Shown here: piece by piece, positions 15,055 to 24,087 of the stretch
How the letters are laid out: every line of letters begins with the position of its first letter
How positions within the stretch are numbered: position 1 is the stretch's first letter
DNA from: Limisphaerales bacterium
GTDB lineage: Bacteria > Verrucomicrobiota > Verrucomicrobiia > Limisphaerales > UBA11358
Assembly: GCA_003139955.1 (NCBI GenBank)
Contig: PLHK01000087.1
Span: forward strand, 41,234 to 84,250
Length of the DNA: 43,017 nucleotides
Reading direction: 5' to 3'
Notes under the pieces: generated by a model
Told to the model about the DNA's origin: nothing
What the model saw: the letters and a program-made list of their open reading frames with translations, nothing else
Database searches by the model: none
Translations under genes and position numbers: made by a program

Positions 15055-16437
15055 TCAGGTTTTTTCCTCGATCAATTCGCGCCGTGCGCCGCCAAGCAGT
15101 TGGTCAACGAAGTTGGTCGAATACACGCCGCGCCGGAAATTTGGATCCTGCATGATGGCCTGTTGAAATGAAATGGTGGTCTTCACGCCGGTAATCATGA
15201 ACTCGTTCAATGCGCGGTTCATACGGTCAATCGCGTCGCGGCGGTCTTTGCCCCGGACGATGAGTTTGCCGATCATTGAGTCATAGTTCGGCGGAATCGT
15301 GTAGCCAGCATAGGCGTGCGTGTCCACTCGCACTTCGCGACCGCCCGGTTGATAATACATTTCGATACGACCGGGGCTGGGGCGGAAATCATTAAATGGA
15401 TCTTCCGCATTGATGCGACACTCGATGGCGTGACCTTTCATCTCAATGTCGCCTTGTGAATAACGCAGCGGCTCGCCCATTGCGATTTCAATTTGGGCGC
15501 GCACCAAGTCAACGCCCGTGACTTCTTCTGTGACTGGATGTTCCACCTGGATGCGCTTGTTGACTTCGAGGAAATAAAAATTGCCGTGGTCGTCCACGAT
15601 GAATTCCACCGTTCCTGCGTTGGTGTAACGCGCCGCCTCGGCAATGCGGATGGCGGCCTTGCCAATTTTATCACGCAGCTTGCGGAATTTCTGCTCCAGC
15701 AACGGTGAAGGAGATTCTTCGATTAACTTCTGATTGCGTCGCTGCACGGAACAGTCGCGCTCGCCAAGATGGATGATTTTTCCTTTGGTGTCGCCAAGGA
15801 TTTGAATCTCGATGTGGTGCGGATTTTCAATGAATTTCTCGATGTACACACCAGAGTTTCCAAAAGCCTTTTCCGCCTCCGTGCGGGCGGTGTGATAGCC
15901 CTTGACCAGCGAGATGTCATTATGGGCAATGCGCATTCCACGTCCGCCGCCACCCGCCACGGCTTTGATCATTACCGGATAGCCGATTTTTTTGGCGATA
16001 ACCAGTGCATCTTTCTCGTTTTCAACCGTGCCTTCGGAACCCGGCGGAATTTCCACGCCCGCCTTTTTGGCGAGTGCGCGACTGACCGCTTTATCTTCCA
16101 AAGCGCTCATCGCGCGCGGACTGGGACCGATGAAACGAATGTTACAGCTCTCGCAAACTTCCGCGAAGTGTGCATTCTCTGACAAGAATCCGTAACCCGG
16201 ATGAATCGCGTCCACATCGGCGATTTCCGCCGCACTGATGATCCGGTCAATGCGCAAGTAGCTTTCCGAAGATGCCGCCTTGCCAATGCAGATTGCCTCG
16301 TCTGCCATCTGGACGTGCATCGAGTTTGCATCTACCTCAGAATAGACTGCGACCGTGCGGATGTTCATTTCCTTGCAGGCACGGATGATGCGGACGGCGA
16401 TTTCTCCGCGATTGGCGACCAAAACTTTTTCGAACAT
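15055..16437 (-). CDS. accC: Acetyl-CoA carboxylase, biotin carboxylase subunit
   Basis: The 460-residue ATP-grasp enzyme carboxylates the biotin on AccB using ATP and bicarbonate, the first step of malonyl-CoA formation for fatty acid synthesis. It has the N-terminal domain start [20 protein letters not shown] and the Gly-rich ATP loop [37 protein letters not shown] is followed by the catalytic block [16 protein letters not shown]. That block reads FLEVNKR where E. coli has FIEMNTR. The C-terminal domain contains [13 protein letters not shown]. Its length is normal. It lies 23 nt downstream of accB. Confidence 0.97.
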   Translation of the reverse strand: MFEKVLVANRGEIAVRIIRACKEMNIRTVAVYSEVDANSMHVQMADEAICIGKAASSESYLRIDRIISAAEIADVDAIHPGYGFLSENAHFAEVCESCNIRFIGPSPRAMSALEDKAVSRALAKKAGVEIPPGSEGTVENEKDALVIAKKIGYPVMIKAVAGGGGRGMRIAHNDISLVKGYHTARTEAEKAFGNSGVYIEKFIENPHHIEIQILGDTKGKIIHLGERDCSVQRRNQKLIEESPSPLLEQKFRKLRDKIGKAAIRIAEAARYTNAGTVEFIVDDHGNFYFLEVNKRIQVEHPVTEEVTGVDLVRAQIEIAMGEPLRYSQGDIEMKGHAIECRINAEDPFNDFRPSPGRIEMYYQPGGREVRVDTHAYAGYTIPPNYDSMIGKLIVRGKDRRDAIDRMNRALNEFMITGVKTTISFQQAIMQDPNFRRGVYSTNFVDQLLGGARRELIEEKT

Positions 16438-16460
16438 GATGAATGCGGTTTGAAAACCGT

Positions 16461-16934
16461 TTAAGCCGGACGAATTTTGAATAATGGCTGGCCAAATTCA
16501 ACCGGCTTGCCATTTTCTACGAGAATTTGGGTAACGACACCCTTAACTTCGGCTTTGATTTCGTTCATTACCTTCATTGCCTCAATAATGCAAACAACAG
16601 AATCAGGGCTCACTTCAGTGCCGACTTCAAGGTAAGATGCGGATTCCGGTGAAGGTGAACGATAAAAAGTTCCGATCATCGGTGATTTAATGTCAATTTC
16701 GCCAGAATTAGCCGCTAGAACGGTTGACTGTGACATTGTAACCGCTGGCGAAGGTGTTGAAACGGAGGCTGTCGGCGAAATTATTTGAACAGTATCGTCA
16801 GCCTGCGGCACTGGTGAAGAACCGTTCAATCCACGTTTCAAGCGGAGTTTCGAGTCTTTTTCTTCCAATTCAAACTCCGTGATGGAGTTTTTCTTCATCA
16901 AATCAATGATGGCTTTTATATCTTTTAAGTCCAC
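16461..16934 (-). CDS. accB: Acetyl-CoA carboxylase biotin carboxyl carrier protein
   Basis: The 157 residues start with GTG at 16934. The N-terminal segment ([25 protein letters not shown], about 1-35) is typical of BCCP. A Pro/Ser/Thr linker leads to the biotinyl domain from about residue 80. The biotinylated Lys121 lies in [13 protein letters not shown]. The C-terminal [15 protein letters not shown] closes the hammerhead fold. AccB is biotinylated by BirA and carries CO2 from AccC to the carboxyltransferase, which is not in this window. The accB-accC pair is classical. Confidence 0.96.
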   Translation of the reverse strand: MDLKDIKAIIDLMKKNSITEFELEEKDSKLRLKRGLNGSSPVPQADDTVQIISPTASVSTPSPAVTMSQSTVLAANSGEIDIKSPMIGTFYRSPSPESASYLEVGTEVSPDSVVCIIEAMKVMNEIKAEVKGVVTQILVENGKPVEFGQPLFKIRPA

Positions 16935-17020
16935 GATGCGTTTTCGTTAAAGCGAATTTAATTTTACGAATTTAGACAAAACAGCAGCCGAAAAATGGCT
17001 TCGTTAAAATCTGGCAATAG

Positions 17021-17032
17021 CTTATTAATAAG
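17021..17032. promoter_or_regulatory. Palindrome CTTATTAATAAG upstream of accB
   Basis: This perfect 12-bp palindrome lies in the AT-rich 187-bp gap between aroQ and accB. A related TTATTAATAA occurs at 17119-17128, over the aroQ stop. It could be an operator or part of an AT-rich promoter. No regulator can be named. Confidence 0.25.
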
Positions 17033-17121
17033 TTGGACAACCGTCAAGAGTCAAAAACAGAAAATTATGACTCCATAAAAAACTCCAAAAAGACTCGTAA
17101 AATCACCGATTAAATTATTTA

Positions 17122-17556
17122 TTAATAATCTTTAACGTCAACGGCTGCTTCCAGGCCGAGAATGTAGGATTTCTGACCGAAGCCTGTAATTTGCCCTCGA
17201 CAAACCGGTGCGATTAAAGATTTATGGCGGAACTCTTCGCGGGCATGGACGTTGGAAAGATGAATTTCAATTGTCGGCACCCCGCCGGCGGCAATCGCAT
17301 CTCGTAGCGCAATGCTTGTGTGAGTGTAAGCGGCGGCGTTAATAACGATTACGTCAAATTGTCCTTTGGCCTGCTGAATCCAGTTCACCAATTCGCCTTC
17401 CAAATTGGATTGCCGAAACTCGATTTGCACCTTCAATTCAGCGGCACGTTCGCGCACTTTGGCCTCGATGTCCGCCAAAGTCGTGTGGCCGTAAATTTCC
17501 GGCTCGCGCTGGCCGAGCAGGTTCAGGTTCGGGCCGTTGAGTAATAGTATCTTCAT
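17122..17556 (-). CDS. aroQ: Type II 3-dehydroquinate dehydratase
   Basis: The 144-residue enzyme dehydrates 3-dehydroquinate to 3-dehydroshikimate in the shikimate pathway. [23 protein letters not shown] carries the catalytic Tyr22 and the flexible-loop Arg17. [31 protein letters not shown] (catalytic His) and CRGQITGFG are the other family blocks. The usual NPGAYTHTS reads NAAAYTHTS here, a mild variant. It lies 14 nt after the O-antigen-ligase-like gene and precedes accB-accC, an order also found in Firmicutes and other phyla. Confidence 0.95.
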   Translation of the reverse strand: MKILLLNGPNLNLLGQREPEIYGHTTLADIEAKVRERAAELKVQIEFRQSNLEGELVNWIQQAKGQFDVIVINAAAYTHTSIALRDAIAAGGVPTIEIHLSNVHAREEFRHKSLIAPVCRGQITGFGQKSYILGLEAAVDVKDY

Positions 17557-17570
17557 TTACGATCAAAAGG

Positions 17571-18962
17571 TTAGTTTGCCACTACCGACTTGTCTATTTG
17601 ATTTCGCGGCAGATCGAGCACACATCCAAGCAAAGTAAAAGCTGTCCAAGCCAAGGCTGGAATGTAAAGTCCGAACTCACCGAGCCCCTGAATGAACCAG
17701 CCGAGTAGTCCGGCAAAAATGGCGAAATCCAGCGGGCTGCCAAAATTCCAAACTCGACGGCTCATGGTGGTCAAGGCCGTCAAAATCCAAGCGGCATAAA
17801 AAATTCCACCCGCCACTCCTGAATCTGAAAATTGTTCAAGGTAATCGTTGTGCGTAAGCCGCGCCATTTCAGCTTCGGACGATTTGATTCGAGCGTAGGG
17901 ACGCTGAAAAGTTCCCGGCCCCGTGCCAAAAACGGGATTTGCCGCCGTGGTTTGAGTGGCCGCCCGCCAGTAGTCGAACCGCGCGCCAAGGCTCGTAGCT
18001 CCGGCGGCAAAATAATTATGGAAGCGGACGGCGAAAACACCGAGGCCAAGAATTAAAAAGATGGCGACCGCCGTCAGTTTGATTTTTTTTGGCCATTGCA
18101 GCCGCAGCAAAAATAGTCCGACAATCGCGATGCCGATCAGCCAGCCCAGCTTCGAGCTGCTCCAGAAGAATGCCGCGCCGCCGAGAAAAATTGTCAATGC
18201 AATCGCCGCGAATCGAATCGGCAGCTTCATTTTTCTGGTAGTGTCAAAGGCCAGTGTCAGCGCCAACGGCCAAAGCAGAAGAATGATTCCCGCCAGCGCA
18301 TTCGGATAGACGAGTGTGCCGGCGACGCGGCCTTTTTTGAGTTTTTCGAGGATGGCTGGGTTCGTCATGTCCACGCCGTTGGTGGTGATGATGCTGTTTT
18401 CGTTTTTCATTTCCGCGACGACTTCGGGTGGAAAATTTGTCCATCCGTCACGTTGGCCTTCGACGAGCATTTGATAACTTTGGGGAAATTCAAAGACGCG
18501 CTGGTCAATCCCACGCACGAGGCAAAACGCGAAGGCGGCGAGCAGGCCGGGCAGCAGCCAGCGCCATAATTTGTCGCGGGCAAAAATGAGTGCGCCAAAA
18601 AAATAACAGACGACGCAGCCGGAAAATTGCCAGAGCGTGGCGCGCGTCAAATCCGTGTCCACGGTTTGCGTGGCGGAACAAAATTGCCAGCTGAGCCACG
18701 CCAGCGGCAGCAGCCAAAGCCATTTGGTTTGCGTCCACGAAAATTTTTTTTCAAAAATAAAAATTGCGCCGATGGCGGCGAGCGGCAGCAAAATCCAGTT
18801 GGCCCAGTGCGGCGGCCACGGATCGTTGAGAAATTTGGATAGTGTGGCGGGCGCGGAAATCTTGCGGTCGAGGATGACGGGATTGCCAAACTTCCAGATG
18901 CAAAGGCCGAGAAAAATTCCGAACGCGAGCGCGTAAAGTTTCGTCGCGGAAAAATTTTTCAT
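17571..18962 (-). CDS. O-antigen ligase/polymerase-like (Wzy/WaaL superfamily) membrane protein
   Basis: The 463 residues contain about ten to twelve hydrophobic helices, with a larger extracytoplasmic loop at about residues 160-205. The C-terminal region has the superfamily pattern, FGTGPGTFQRPYARIKSS followed by LTHNDYLEQFSDSGVAGGIFY, which resembles the HNxYL(E/Q) and GxGLG blocks of O-antigen ligases. Members join or polymerise undecaprenyl-linked glycans at the periplasmic face; some are ligases for other polymers. No glycan cluster lies around it, so the substrate is unknown. It is tightly spaced with holB (4 nt) and aroQ (14 nt), an unusual housekeeping-type setting. Confidence 0.82.
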   Translation of the reverse strand: MKNFSATKLYALAFGIFLGLCIWKFGNPVILDRKISAPATLSKFLNDPWPPHWANWILLPLAAIGAIFIFEKKFSWTQTKWLWLLPLAWLSWQFCSATQTVDTDLTRATLWQFSGCVVCYFFGALIFARDKLWRWLLPGLLAAFAFCLVRGIDQRVFEFPQSYQMLVEGQRDGWTNFPPEVVAEMKNENSIITTNGVDMTNPAILEKLKKGRVAGTLVYPNALAGIILLLWPLALTLAFDTTRKMKLPIRFAAIALTIFLGGAAFFWSSSKLGWLIGIAIVGLFLLRLQWPKKIKLTAVAIFLILGLGVFAVRFHNYFAAGATSLGARFDYWRAATQTTAANPVFGTGPGTFQRPYARIKSSEAEMARLTHNDYLEQFSDSGVAGGIFYAAWILTALTTMSRRVWNFGSPLDFAIFAGLLGWFIQGLGEFGLYIPALAWTAFTLLGCVLDLPRNQIDKSVVAN

Positions 18963-18966
18963 CGCG

Positions 18967-19992
18967 TCAAAGCTGCAATTTCAACAGGCCGACTTCGAGC
19001 GCGAGCGCTTCCTGCACGTTGCTGTGGAGCAGCCGCTGGGTTTGTTCGAGCACCGACAAATTTTCCTGCGCCTGCCGTGGATTGATCCGCTTGGCGACTT
19101 CATCCGCACCGGCGATCTGCGGTAGATGCAGCAGTTCTTGGCCGACGGCAAGCGTCCAGAACCAGACATCACGCAACCACCATTGCAGGAGTAATAAAAT
19201 TTCACCGCGCTGGCGGCGGTATTCGGCCTCAATGCCGGCCTTCAATTCCTCCTCCCACTTTTCGCGCAGATTTTTTTCCGCGTCGCCATATTTTTCCAGC
19301 GGCGAGCGCGCGGTCAAAGTTTCATCCACGCGGGCGCGCAGCGTGTTCAGATGTTGCAGCAATGAGTCGAGCAGGCGGTAGCGGCCGAACATACTTTTTT
19401 GCTCGCCGGCGGCGGCGGCACTGAATTGCTGGAGCCAGACGGCCTGCTCGGCAGAAATTTTGCGGGCGGTTTCGGCGGAAAAATTCAGCCGCAGGCAGCG
19501 GGACAAAATGGTTTCCAAAATCCGCGACGGCTCGGTGGTGAGCAGGATTAAAATGGATTTCGGCGGCGGTTCTTCCAGCGTTTTCAGAAACGCATTCGCC
19601 GCCTGCGCGTTGAGCCGGTCGGCACCGGCGACGATGGCGATCTTGTAGCCGGCCTCGGTGGGCTTGAGCTGGATTTCGCGTGTGAGTTCGCGGGTCTGGT
19701 CAACGGAGATGATGCGTGACTTGGATTCCGCCCGCGCCCAATGGAGGTCGGCGTGGCTGTCGTTCTCGATTTTTTGGCAGTTCAGACATTCGTCGCAACA
19801 GTCGGTGGCGACCCCAGCAGTTTTAATTGGATTCTGGCAATTCAGTGTCTTCGCCAGAGTGCGGGCGATGGTTTCGAGTTCTTCGAGCTGATGGCCGGTG
19901 AACAGATAGGCATGGCCGAGCCGGCCACGCGTGAGCGAACGCTGCAAAAGCTGGACGCCTTGGGAGTGGGCGGGGAAATTTTTGAAGGCCAT
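18967..19992 (-). CDS. holB: DNA polymerase III delta' subunit
   Basis: The 341 residues match the HolB clamp-loader subunit. The start is QGVQLLQRSLTRGRLGHAYLFTGHQ; the Walker A is degenerate (no GKT), as in delta'. A zinc motif follows with Cys residues in CCDECLNCQKI. RIISVDQTRELTREIQLKPTEAGYKIAIVAGADRLNAQAANAFLKTLEEPP contains the sensor region, and ILETILSRCLRLNF carries the SRC motif. The C-terminal collar region is longer and less conserved. The protein loads the sliding clamp during replication. It is the first gene of the holB-ligase-aroQ unit. Confidence 0.92.
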   Translation of the reverse strand: MAFKNFPAHSQGVQLLQRSLTRGRLGHAYLFTGHQLEELETIARTLAKTLNCQNPIKTAGVATDCCDECLNCQKIENDSHADLHWARAESKSRIISVDQTRELTREIQLKPTEAGYKIAIVAGADRLNAQAANAFLKTLEEPPPKSILILLTTEPSRILETILSRCLRLNFSAETARKISAEQAVWLQQFSAAAAGEQKSMFGRYRLLDSLLQHLNTLRARVDETLTARSPLEKYGDAEKNLREKWEEELKAGIEAEYRRQRGEILLLLQWWLRDVWFWTLAVGQELLHLPQIAGADEVAKRINPRQAQENLSVLEQTQRLLHSNVQEALALEVGLLKLQL

Positions 19993-20080
19993 GGGATTTT
20001 CAGCGGTCGCTAAAGTCGGCTTTTATCTGGTCATCGGTCAAAAATTGACGCCGATGGACGGTGTCAAAAAATCGTAAATT

Positions 20081-20108
20081 TATTTAACTTGTTAACGGAC
20101 GGATGCAA
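20081..20108 (-). promoter_or_regulatory. Possible sigma70-type promoter for holB unit
   Basis: On the minus strand TTGCAT (20108-20103) and TAAATA (20086-20081) are separated by 16 bases, about 90 bp before the holB start. The 241-bp gap 19993-20233 shows no other gene or strong hairpin. Confidence 0.35.
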
Positions 20109-20233
20109 AAAAACACTGTAATTGGAAGCTATTAGATACGTTTCGCAGCGTCAATCAAATTGGCCCGCCATGAAGAACTTCGGTCGTGGTGTCAATTTTT
20201 TGCCCGCCTTTGTTTCCCAAATTATCTGGTTAC

Positions 20234-21031
20234 TTAATTACTCGCCAACATCAGATTTTTGATGGTCGGTGAAGCAACTCCGCCTTTAACTTCTTCGGTG
20301 ACGCAAAATTTGCCAGCGGTCTTGATGGCTCGGCTCGGCTTGAATTCTACCCGGACGGCCCCGTTTTGATCCATGTGGAAAACGCCCGCCGCCACGGGAT
20401 TTTGATTTTCATCCATGACCCACAGTTCGTAATCCTTGTCCGCCGGCAGCGTCTTGAGATTTTGCGCAACGAGGATGCCGTCCTGTTTTTCATTGTCCCA
20501 CAGCGAAACGGCGATGGCCTTTGGCGCGTCGGCGATGAGCGAGTTCAACATCGCGATCCGCAAGCCGGCCAGCCGGTTCGTCTCCTGCAACGCCAGCACC
20601 GTCTGCTGCAAAGAATTTGTTGCGGCGGATAGTGACTGCGCGAGCTGGTTCAAGCTGCTGATCTGTTGCGCCTGCTCGCCAACTGTCTTCTGCAAATGCG
20701 AGTCCTGCACGTTTAGCAAAAGACACAGCGCGGCAAAGCCGGTGGCCAACGACCACGATAGCCACGCCAGCGGGTTGAATTTTTTGTCCGGCAGCGAAAC
20801 TGTTTTTTGCGGCGGCGCGATCTGCGCCAGAATTTTTGCGCGCAATTGCCGCGGCGGTTTCACCACTGGCAACGCGCCCGCGAGCGCACTGGTGGCGGTG
20901 CTCAAACGGGCGACATATTCCTGTAATTCAAGATTGGCGCGCAATTTCTGCTTGAACTCGCGCGCCTCGGTGTCGCTCAACGCGCCCAAGACATGCAGTG
21001 AAGCCTGCTCTTCGAGACGTTCGTCAATCAT
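20234..21031 (-). CDS. RskA-type transmembrane anti-sigma factor
   Basis: The 265 residues start with a typical anti-sigma domain (LEEQASLHVLGALSDTEAREF, about 1-70) that would clamp the ECF sigma factor. One membrane helix follows at about 110-130 (LAWLSWSLATGFAALCLLL), then a predicted coiled coil rich in Gln, Leu and Asn (about 130-170). The periplasmic C-terminal RskA domain contains VSLWDNEKQDGILVAQNL and DYELWVMDENQNPVAAG. There is no zinc HxxxCxxC motif, so it is not a ChrR/ZAS type. Release would be by regulated proteolysis, as in other RskA proteins. Its start overlaps the sigma gene stop (ATGA). Confidence 0.9.
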   Translation of the reverse strand: MIDERLEEQASLHVLGALSDTEAREFKQKLRANLELQEYVARLSTATSALAGALPVVKPPRQLRAKILAQIAPPQKTVSLPDKKFNPLAWLSWSLATGFAALCLLLNVQDSHLQKTVGEQAQQISSLNQLAQSLSAATNSLQQTVLALQETNRLAGLRIAMLNSLIADAPKAIAVSLWDNEKQDGILVAQNLKTLPADKDYELWVMDENQNPVAAGVFHMDQNGAVRVEFKPSRAIKTAGKFCVTEEVKGGVASPTIKNLMLASN

Positions 21032-21687
21032 AGAACGCCCTCCAGTTGGTCGCGCAGTTTCAGCAAACCGCGCCGGATGCGCGCCTTGATGGTGCCGAGC
21101 GGCGCGTTTAATTTTTTTGAAATCTCGTCCTGCGTCAGGCCGGAAAAATAGGCCAGTTCAATCGCCTGCCGCTGTTCCTCCGGCAGTTCAACGATGGCCG
21201 AATGGATGAACTTCGCCTTGTCGTGCCCGTAAAAAATTTCATTGGCCGAATCAGCCACTTCGGACGCGATGTTGTGCGCCACGCCGGCTTGCTCCGCGAG
21301 GCGCGTGCGCCGTTGCGAGGCGCGGATGCGGTCAATCGCCTTGTTGCGCACGAGAATTACGGCCCAGCTCGCGGCTTTGCCAAGTTTCGGATCGAAGCGC
21401 CCGGCTTTTTCCCAGATTTGCACGAACGCTTCCTGCAAGACATCTTCCGCCTCGCCCGCGTCATTCAGGATTTTGGAGGCGACCGAAAACATCAGTGTGG
21501 CGTGGCGGTCGTAAAATTCGGCGAACGCCCCACGATTTCCGTCCGCGATCCGTCGCAGCAACTCGATGTCGTCGTCTTGGATTTCCGGTTCGTTCACGGG
21601 CTGGCTTAAAGTTATGAAATGGCGCGCCGGATGCGCCGGAAATTCCGGCCACATCCGCACAAAATGAGTTTGCGCACACACGCTCAT
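21028..21687 (-). CDS. ECF RNA polymerase sigma factor, SigK-like
   Basis: Region 2 is visible as AFAEFYDRHATLMFSVASKILND and EDVLQEAFVQIWEKAGRFDPKLGKAASW, and KAIDRIRASQRR completes it. Region 4 runs through VELPEEQRQAIELAYFSGLTQDEISKKLNAPLGTIKARIRRGLLKLR. The pairing with an RskA-type anti-sigma factor points to the SigK-like ECF group. The ATG at 21687 lies about 36 nt after the expected transcription start of the divergent promoter; a GTG at 21597 (before NEPEIQDDD) would give a more usual ECF N-terminus. Autoregulation is likely, because a matching promoter element precedes it. Confidence 0.9.
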   Translation of the reverse strand: MSVCAQTHFVRMWPEFPAHPARHFITLSQPVNEPEIQDDDIELLRRIADGNRGAFAEFYDRHATLMFSVASKILNDAGEAEDVLQEAFVQIWEKAGRFDPKLGKAASWAVILVRNKAIDRIRASQRRTRLAEQAGVAHNIASEVADSANEIFYGHDKAKFIHSAIVELPEEQRQAIELAYFSGLTQDEISKKLNAPLGTIKARIRRGLLKLRDQLEGVL

Positions 21688-21729
21688 ATCAAAACAGCCG
21701 GCAATTTACAAGTTGGCACTTCAATGGAA

Positions 21730-21757
21730 CAACGCGCGCGGCGGCAAAACGGATGCA
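21730..21757 (-). promoter_or_regulatory. ECF-type promoter of the sigma/anti-sigma operon
   Basis: On the minus strand TGCATCC (21757-21751) is followed after 16 bases by CGTTG (21734-21730). The layout matches SigK-type promoters (CATCC, 16-17 bp, CG-rich -10), which would make the sigma operon autoregulated. Confidence 0.5.
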
Positions 21758-21768
21758 AAAAGATTCTG

Positions 21769-21796
21769 TGCATCCAAAGACACGCGACATACGATT
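21769..21796 (+). promoter_or_regulatory. ECF-type promoter of the desaturase operon
   Basis: TGCATCC (21769-21775) is followed after 16 bases by CGATT (21792-21796). The start point expected 6-8 bp later falls on or next to the desaturase ATG at 21803. Together with the minus-strand element it makes a back-to-back 7-bp inverted repeat (21751-21775). Confidence 0.5.
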
Positions 21797-21802
21797 TAAC
21801 CT

Positions 21803-22822
21803 ATGAAACAGAAAATGAGCCACGCCACAAAAACAAAATCAGCCGGTGGGGGAAACGTTTTGCGGTCGGTCGTGCACTGGTTCGACTCGGATTACGGTAA
21901 CGAAAATCTCGCCGCCATCCGCGCCAAGCCCGACAAAATTGAAGTCATGCGGGTGCTGCCGTTTCTGCTGTTGCACCTCGGTTGCCTCGGAGTTTTTGTC
22001 GTCGGCTGGAGCTGGACGGCGGTTGCGATCGCCGTGTTTTTATATCTCGTGCGGATGTTCGCCATCACCGGCTTTTATCACCGCTATTTTTCGCACAAGA
22101 CGTTTCACACTTCTCGCCTCGCACAATTTATATTTGCCCTCATCGGCGCAACCGCCGTGCAGCGCGGCCCGCTCTGGTGGAGCTATCAGCATCGCCATCA
22201 CCACAAACATTCCGACGACGAAGAAGATGTCCACTCGCCGACGCTGCGCGGCTTCTGGTGGTCGCACATCGGCTGGATCACCAGCGCGCGAAATTTTCCG
22301 ACCGATTATTCGCAAGTGCGCGACTTGGCAAAATTTCCCGAACTGGTTTTCCTGAACCGTTTCGATTCGCTCGTGCCGGCGTTGTTTGCCGTCGCGCTGT
22401 TCACGCTCGGATATTTTCTCGGTGAATTTTCCCCGTCGCTCGGCGTGACTTCGTGGCAATTGCTCGTCTGGGGATTTTTCATCAGCACGACGGTTTTGTT
22501 TCACGCGACTTCCAGCATCAATTCTCTCGCGCATCTCCTCGGCAAACGTCGTTACGAAACCAAGGACAACAGCCGCAACAGCCTTTTCCTCGCGCTCATC
22601 ACGCTCGGCGAAGGCTGGCACAACAATCATCACCGCTACATGAACGCGACGCGTCAGGGTTTTTACTGGTGGGAAATTGACATTTCCTACTACCTGCTCA
22701 AGGCGCTTTCGTGGACCGGTCTCATCTGGAACCTCAAACCCGTCCCGCTCACCGCTTATGAAAATGACCATCCAATTCGCACCGGAAAAAATCTTTCTGC
22801 CAACCATTCGCATCGCGCGTGA
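21803..22822 (+). CDS. Membrane acyl desaturase (delta-9 acyl-CoA/acyl-lipid desaturase family)
   Basis: The 339 residues have the three His boxes of the di-iron membrane desaturases: HRYFSH (about residue 93), HRHHHKHSDDE (about 132) and HNNHHRY (about 274). Two pairs of membrane helices surround them (LPFLLLHLGCLGVFVVGW, and the pair near 195-240). Such enzymes put a cis double bond, usually at C9, into acyl-CoA or lipid-bound acyl chains with O2. The ATG at 21803 lies at the expected transcription start; MSHATK at 21815 is an alternative start. It is the first gene of the remodelling operon, and its product is the natural substrate for the methyltransferases downstream. Confidence 0.93.
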   Translation: MKQKMSHATKTKSAGGGNVLRSVVHWFDSDYGNENLAAIRAKPDKIEVMRVLPFLLLHLGCLGVFVVGWSWTAVAIAVFLYLVRMFAITGFYHRYFSHKTFHTSRLAQFIFALIGATAVQRGPLWWSYQHRHHHKHSDDEEDVHSPTLRGFWWSHIGWITSARNFPTDYSQVRDLAKFPELVFLNRFDSLVPALFAVALFTLGYFLGEFSPSLGVTSWQLLVWGFFISTTVLFHATSSINSLAHLLGKRRYETKDNSRNSLFLALITLGEGWHNNHHRYMNATRQGFYWWEIDISYYLLKALSWTGLIWNLKPVPLTAYENDHPIRTGKNLSANHSHRA

Positions 22823-24087
22823 AACGGGTCGCCATCATTGGAACCGGTATTGCCGGCCTGGGCTGCGCGCATTTTCTGCATCGCCGGTTCGACCTGACGC
22901 TTTACGAGAAGAACGACTATGCTGGCGGCCACTCGAACACGATCACCGTCGCTGAAGAAAATCGCTCCGTACCGATTGACACCGGCTTCATGGTGTTCAA
23001 TGAAGTGACTTATCCCAATCTCACGCGGCTCTTCCGCGAACTTGGCGTCGCCATTAAGCCGACAAACATGTCCTTCAGCGTGCAGCATCTGCCGACCGGT
23101 TTGGAATTTTGCGGCACGAGCCTGAATCACATTTTCGGCCAGCGCAAAAACATTTTCCGCCCGCGTTTCTGGAAAATGATTTTGCACATCAACCGTTTCA
23201 ACATGGAAGCCATTGAAGCGTTGTCCTCGGCGAACTTTCAACACTACACGCTCGGCGAATACGTCCGCGAACGCAAATACGGCGACGACTTCCTGAATTT
23301 TTATCTTGTGCCGATGAGTTCCGCCGTCTGGTCCACGCCGCCGGAATTGATGCTGGAGTTCCCCGCCATCACGCTGCTGCGATTTTTTCACAATCACGGT
23401 TTTCTCGGCCTGCACACGCAGCATCCGTGGCTCACGGTCGTCAACGGCGCGAAATCCTACGTCGAAAAAATCACCGCGCCATTCCGCGAAAAAATAAAAC
23501 TAAGATCCGGAGCGGTCAGCGTCCGCCGTGAGAGTGGTGGCGTGAAAGTCACCGACGTTTCCGGCGCGACAGAAAGTTTCGATCACGTCATTTTCGCCAG
23601 CCACGCGGACGAAACCTTGAAACTTCTCACCGACGCCGATGAGTCGGAAAGGAAATTGCTCGGCGAATTCAAATACCAACCGAACTCCGCGCTGCTGCAT
23701 ACCGACGCCTCCGTGATGCCGGAAACAAAACTGTGCTGGTCGTCGTGGAACTATCGGATTGATCGCGCCGTGAACGGGAAATTTTTGCCCTCGACGATTT
23801 ATTGGATGAACCGTTTGCAAGACGTCTCTGACCGGCAGAATTATTTTGTCTCCATCAACGGCGAGGATTCCGTGAATCCAAACTTGATTTTGAAACGTAT
23901 TCAATACGAGCATCCGTTGTTCAGCCTGGGTGCGACCCGGGCGCAACGCGAGTTGCCGAAACTGAACGAGCGCATGACCAATGTCTTTTTTTGCGGCAGT
24001 TATTTTCGCTATGGCTTCCACGAGGACGCCTTCACGTCCGCGCTTGACCTGTGCCGCGTCCTGACCGGGGAAAGGATTTGGGCATGA
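22819..24087 (+). CDS. FAD-dependent amine-oxidase-like oxidoreductase
   Basis: The 422 residues start with GTG overlapping the desaturase stop (GTGA). The Rossmann start is VAIIGTGIAGLGCAHFLHRR, with Glu in LTLYEKNDYAGGHSNTI binding the FAD ribose. PIDTGFMVFNEVTYPNL follows, and the FAD-binding C-terminal segment is VFFCGSYFRYGFHEDAFTSAL. Proteins of this type stand next to DUF1365 and CFA-like genes in many bacteria; flavoproteins of such clusters include the desaturase-like enzyme of the Rhodobacter furan fatty acid pathway. The reaction here is not known; oxidation of a methylated or unsaturated acyl chain is a fair guess. Confidence 0.88.
   Translation: MKRVAIIGTGIAGLGCAHFLHRRFDLTLYEKNDYAGGHSNTITVAEENRSVPIDTGFMVFNEVTYPNLTRLFRELGVAIKPTNMSFSVQHLPTGLEFCGTSLNHIFGQRKNIFRPRFWKMILHINRFNMEAIEALSSANFQHYTLGEYVRERKYGDDFLNFYLVPMSSAVWSTPPELMLEFPAITLLRFFHNHGFLGLHTQHPWLTVVNGAKSYVEKITAPFREKIKLRSGAVSVRRESGGVKVTDVSGATESFDHVIFASHADETLKLLTDADESERKLLGEFKYQPNSALLHTDASVMPETKLCWSSWNYRIDRAVNGKFLPSTIYWMNRLQDVSDRQNYFVSINGEDSVNPNLILKRIQYEHPLFSLGATRAQRELPKLNERMTNVFFCGSYFRYGFHEDAFTSALDLCRVLTGERIWA

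Noticed and set aside
20101-20107. Another TGCATCC on the minus strand before holB, as a third ECF promoter
   Set aside because: No CG-type -10 element lies 16 bases downstream. A sigma70-like pair fits the place better.
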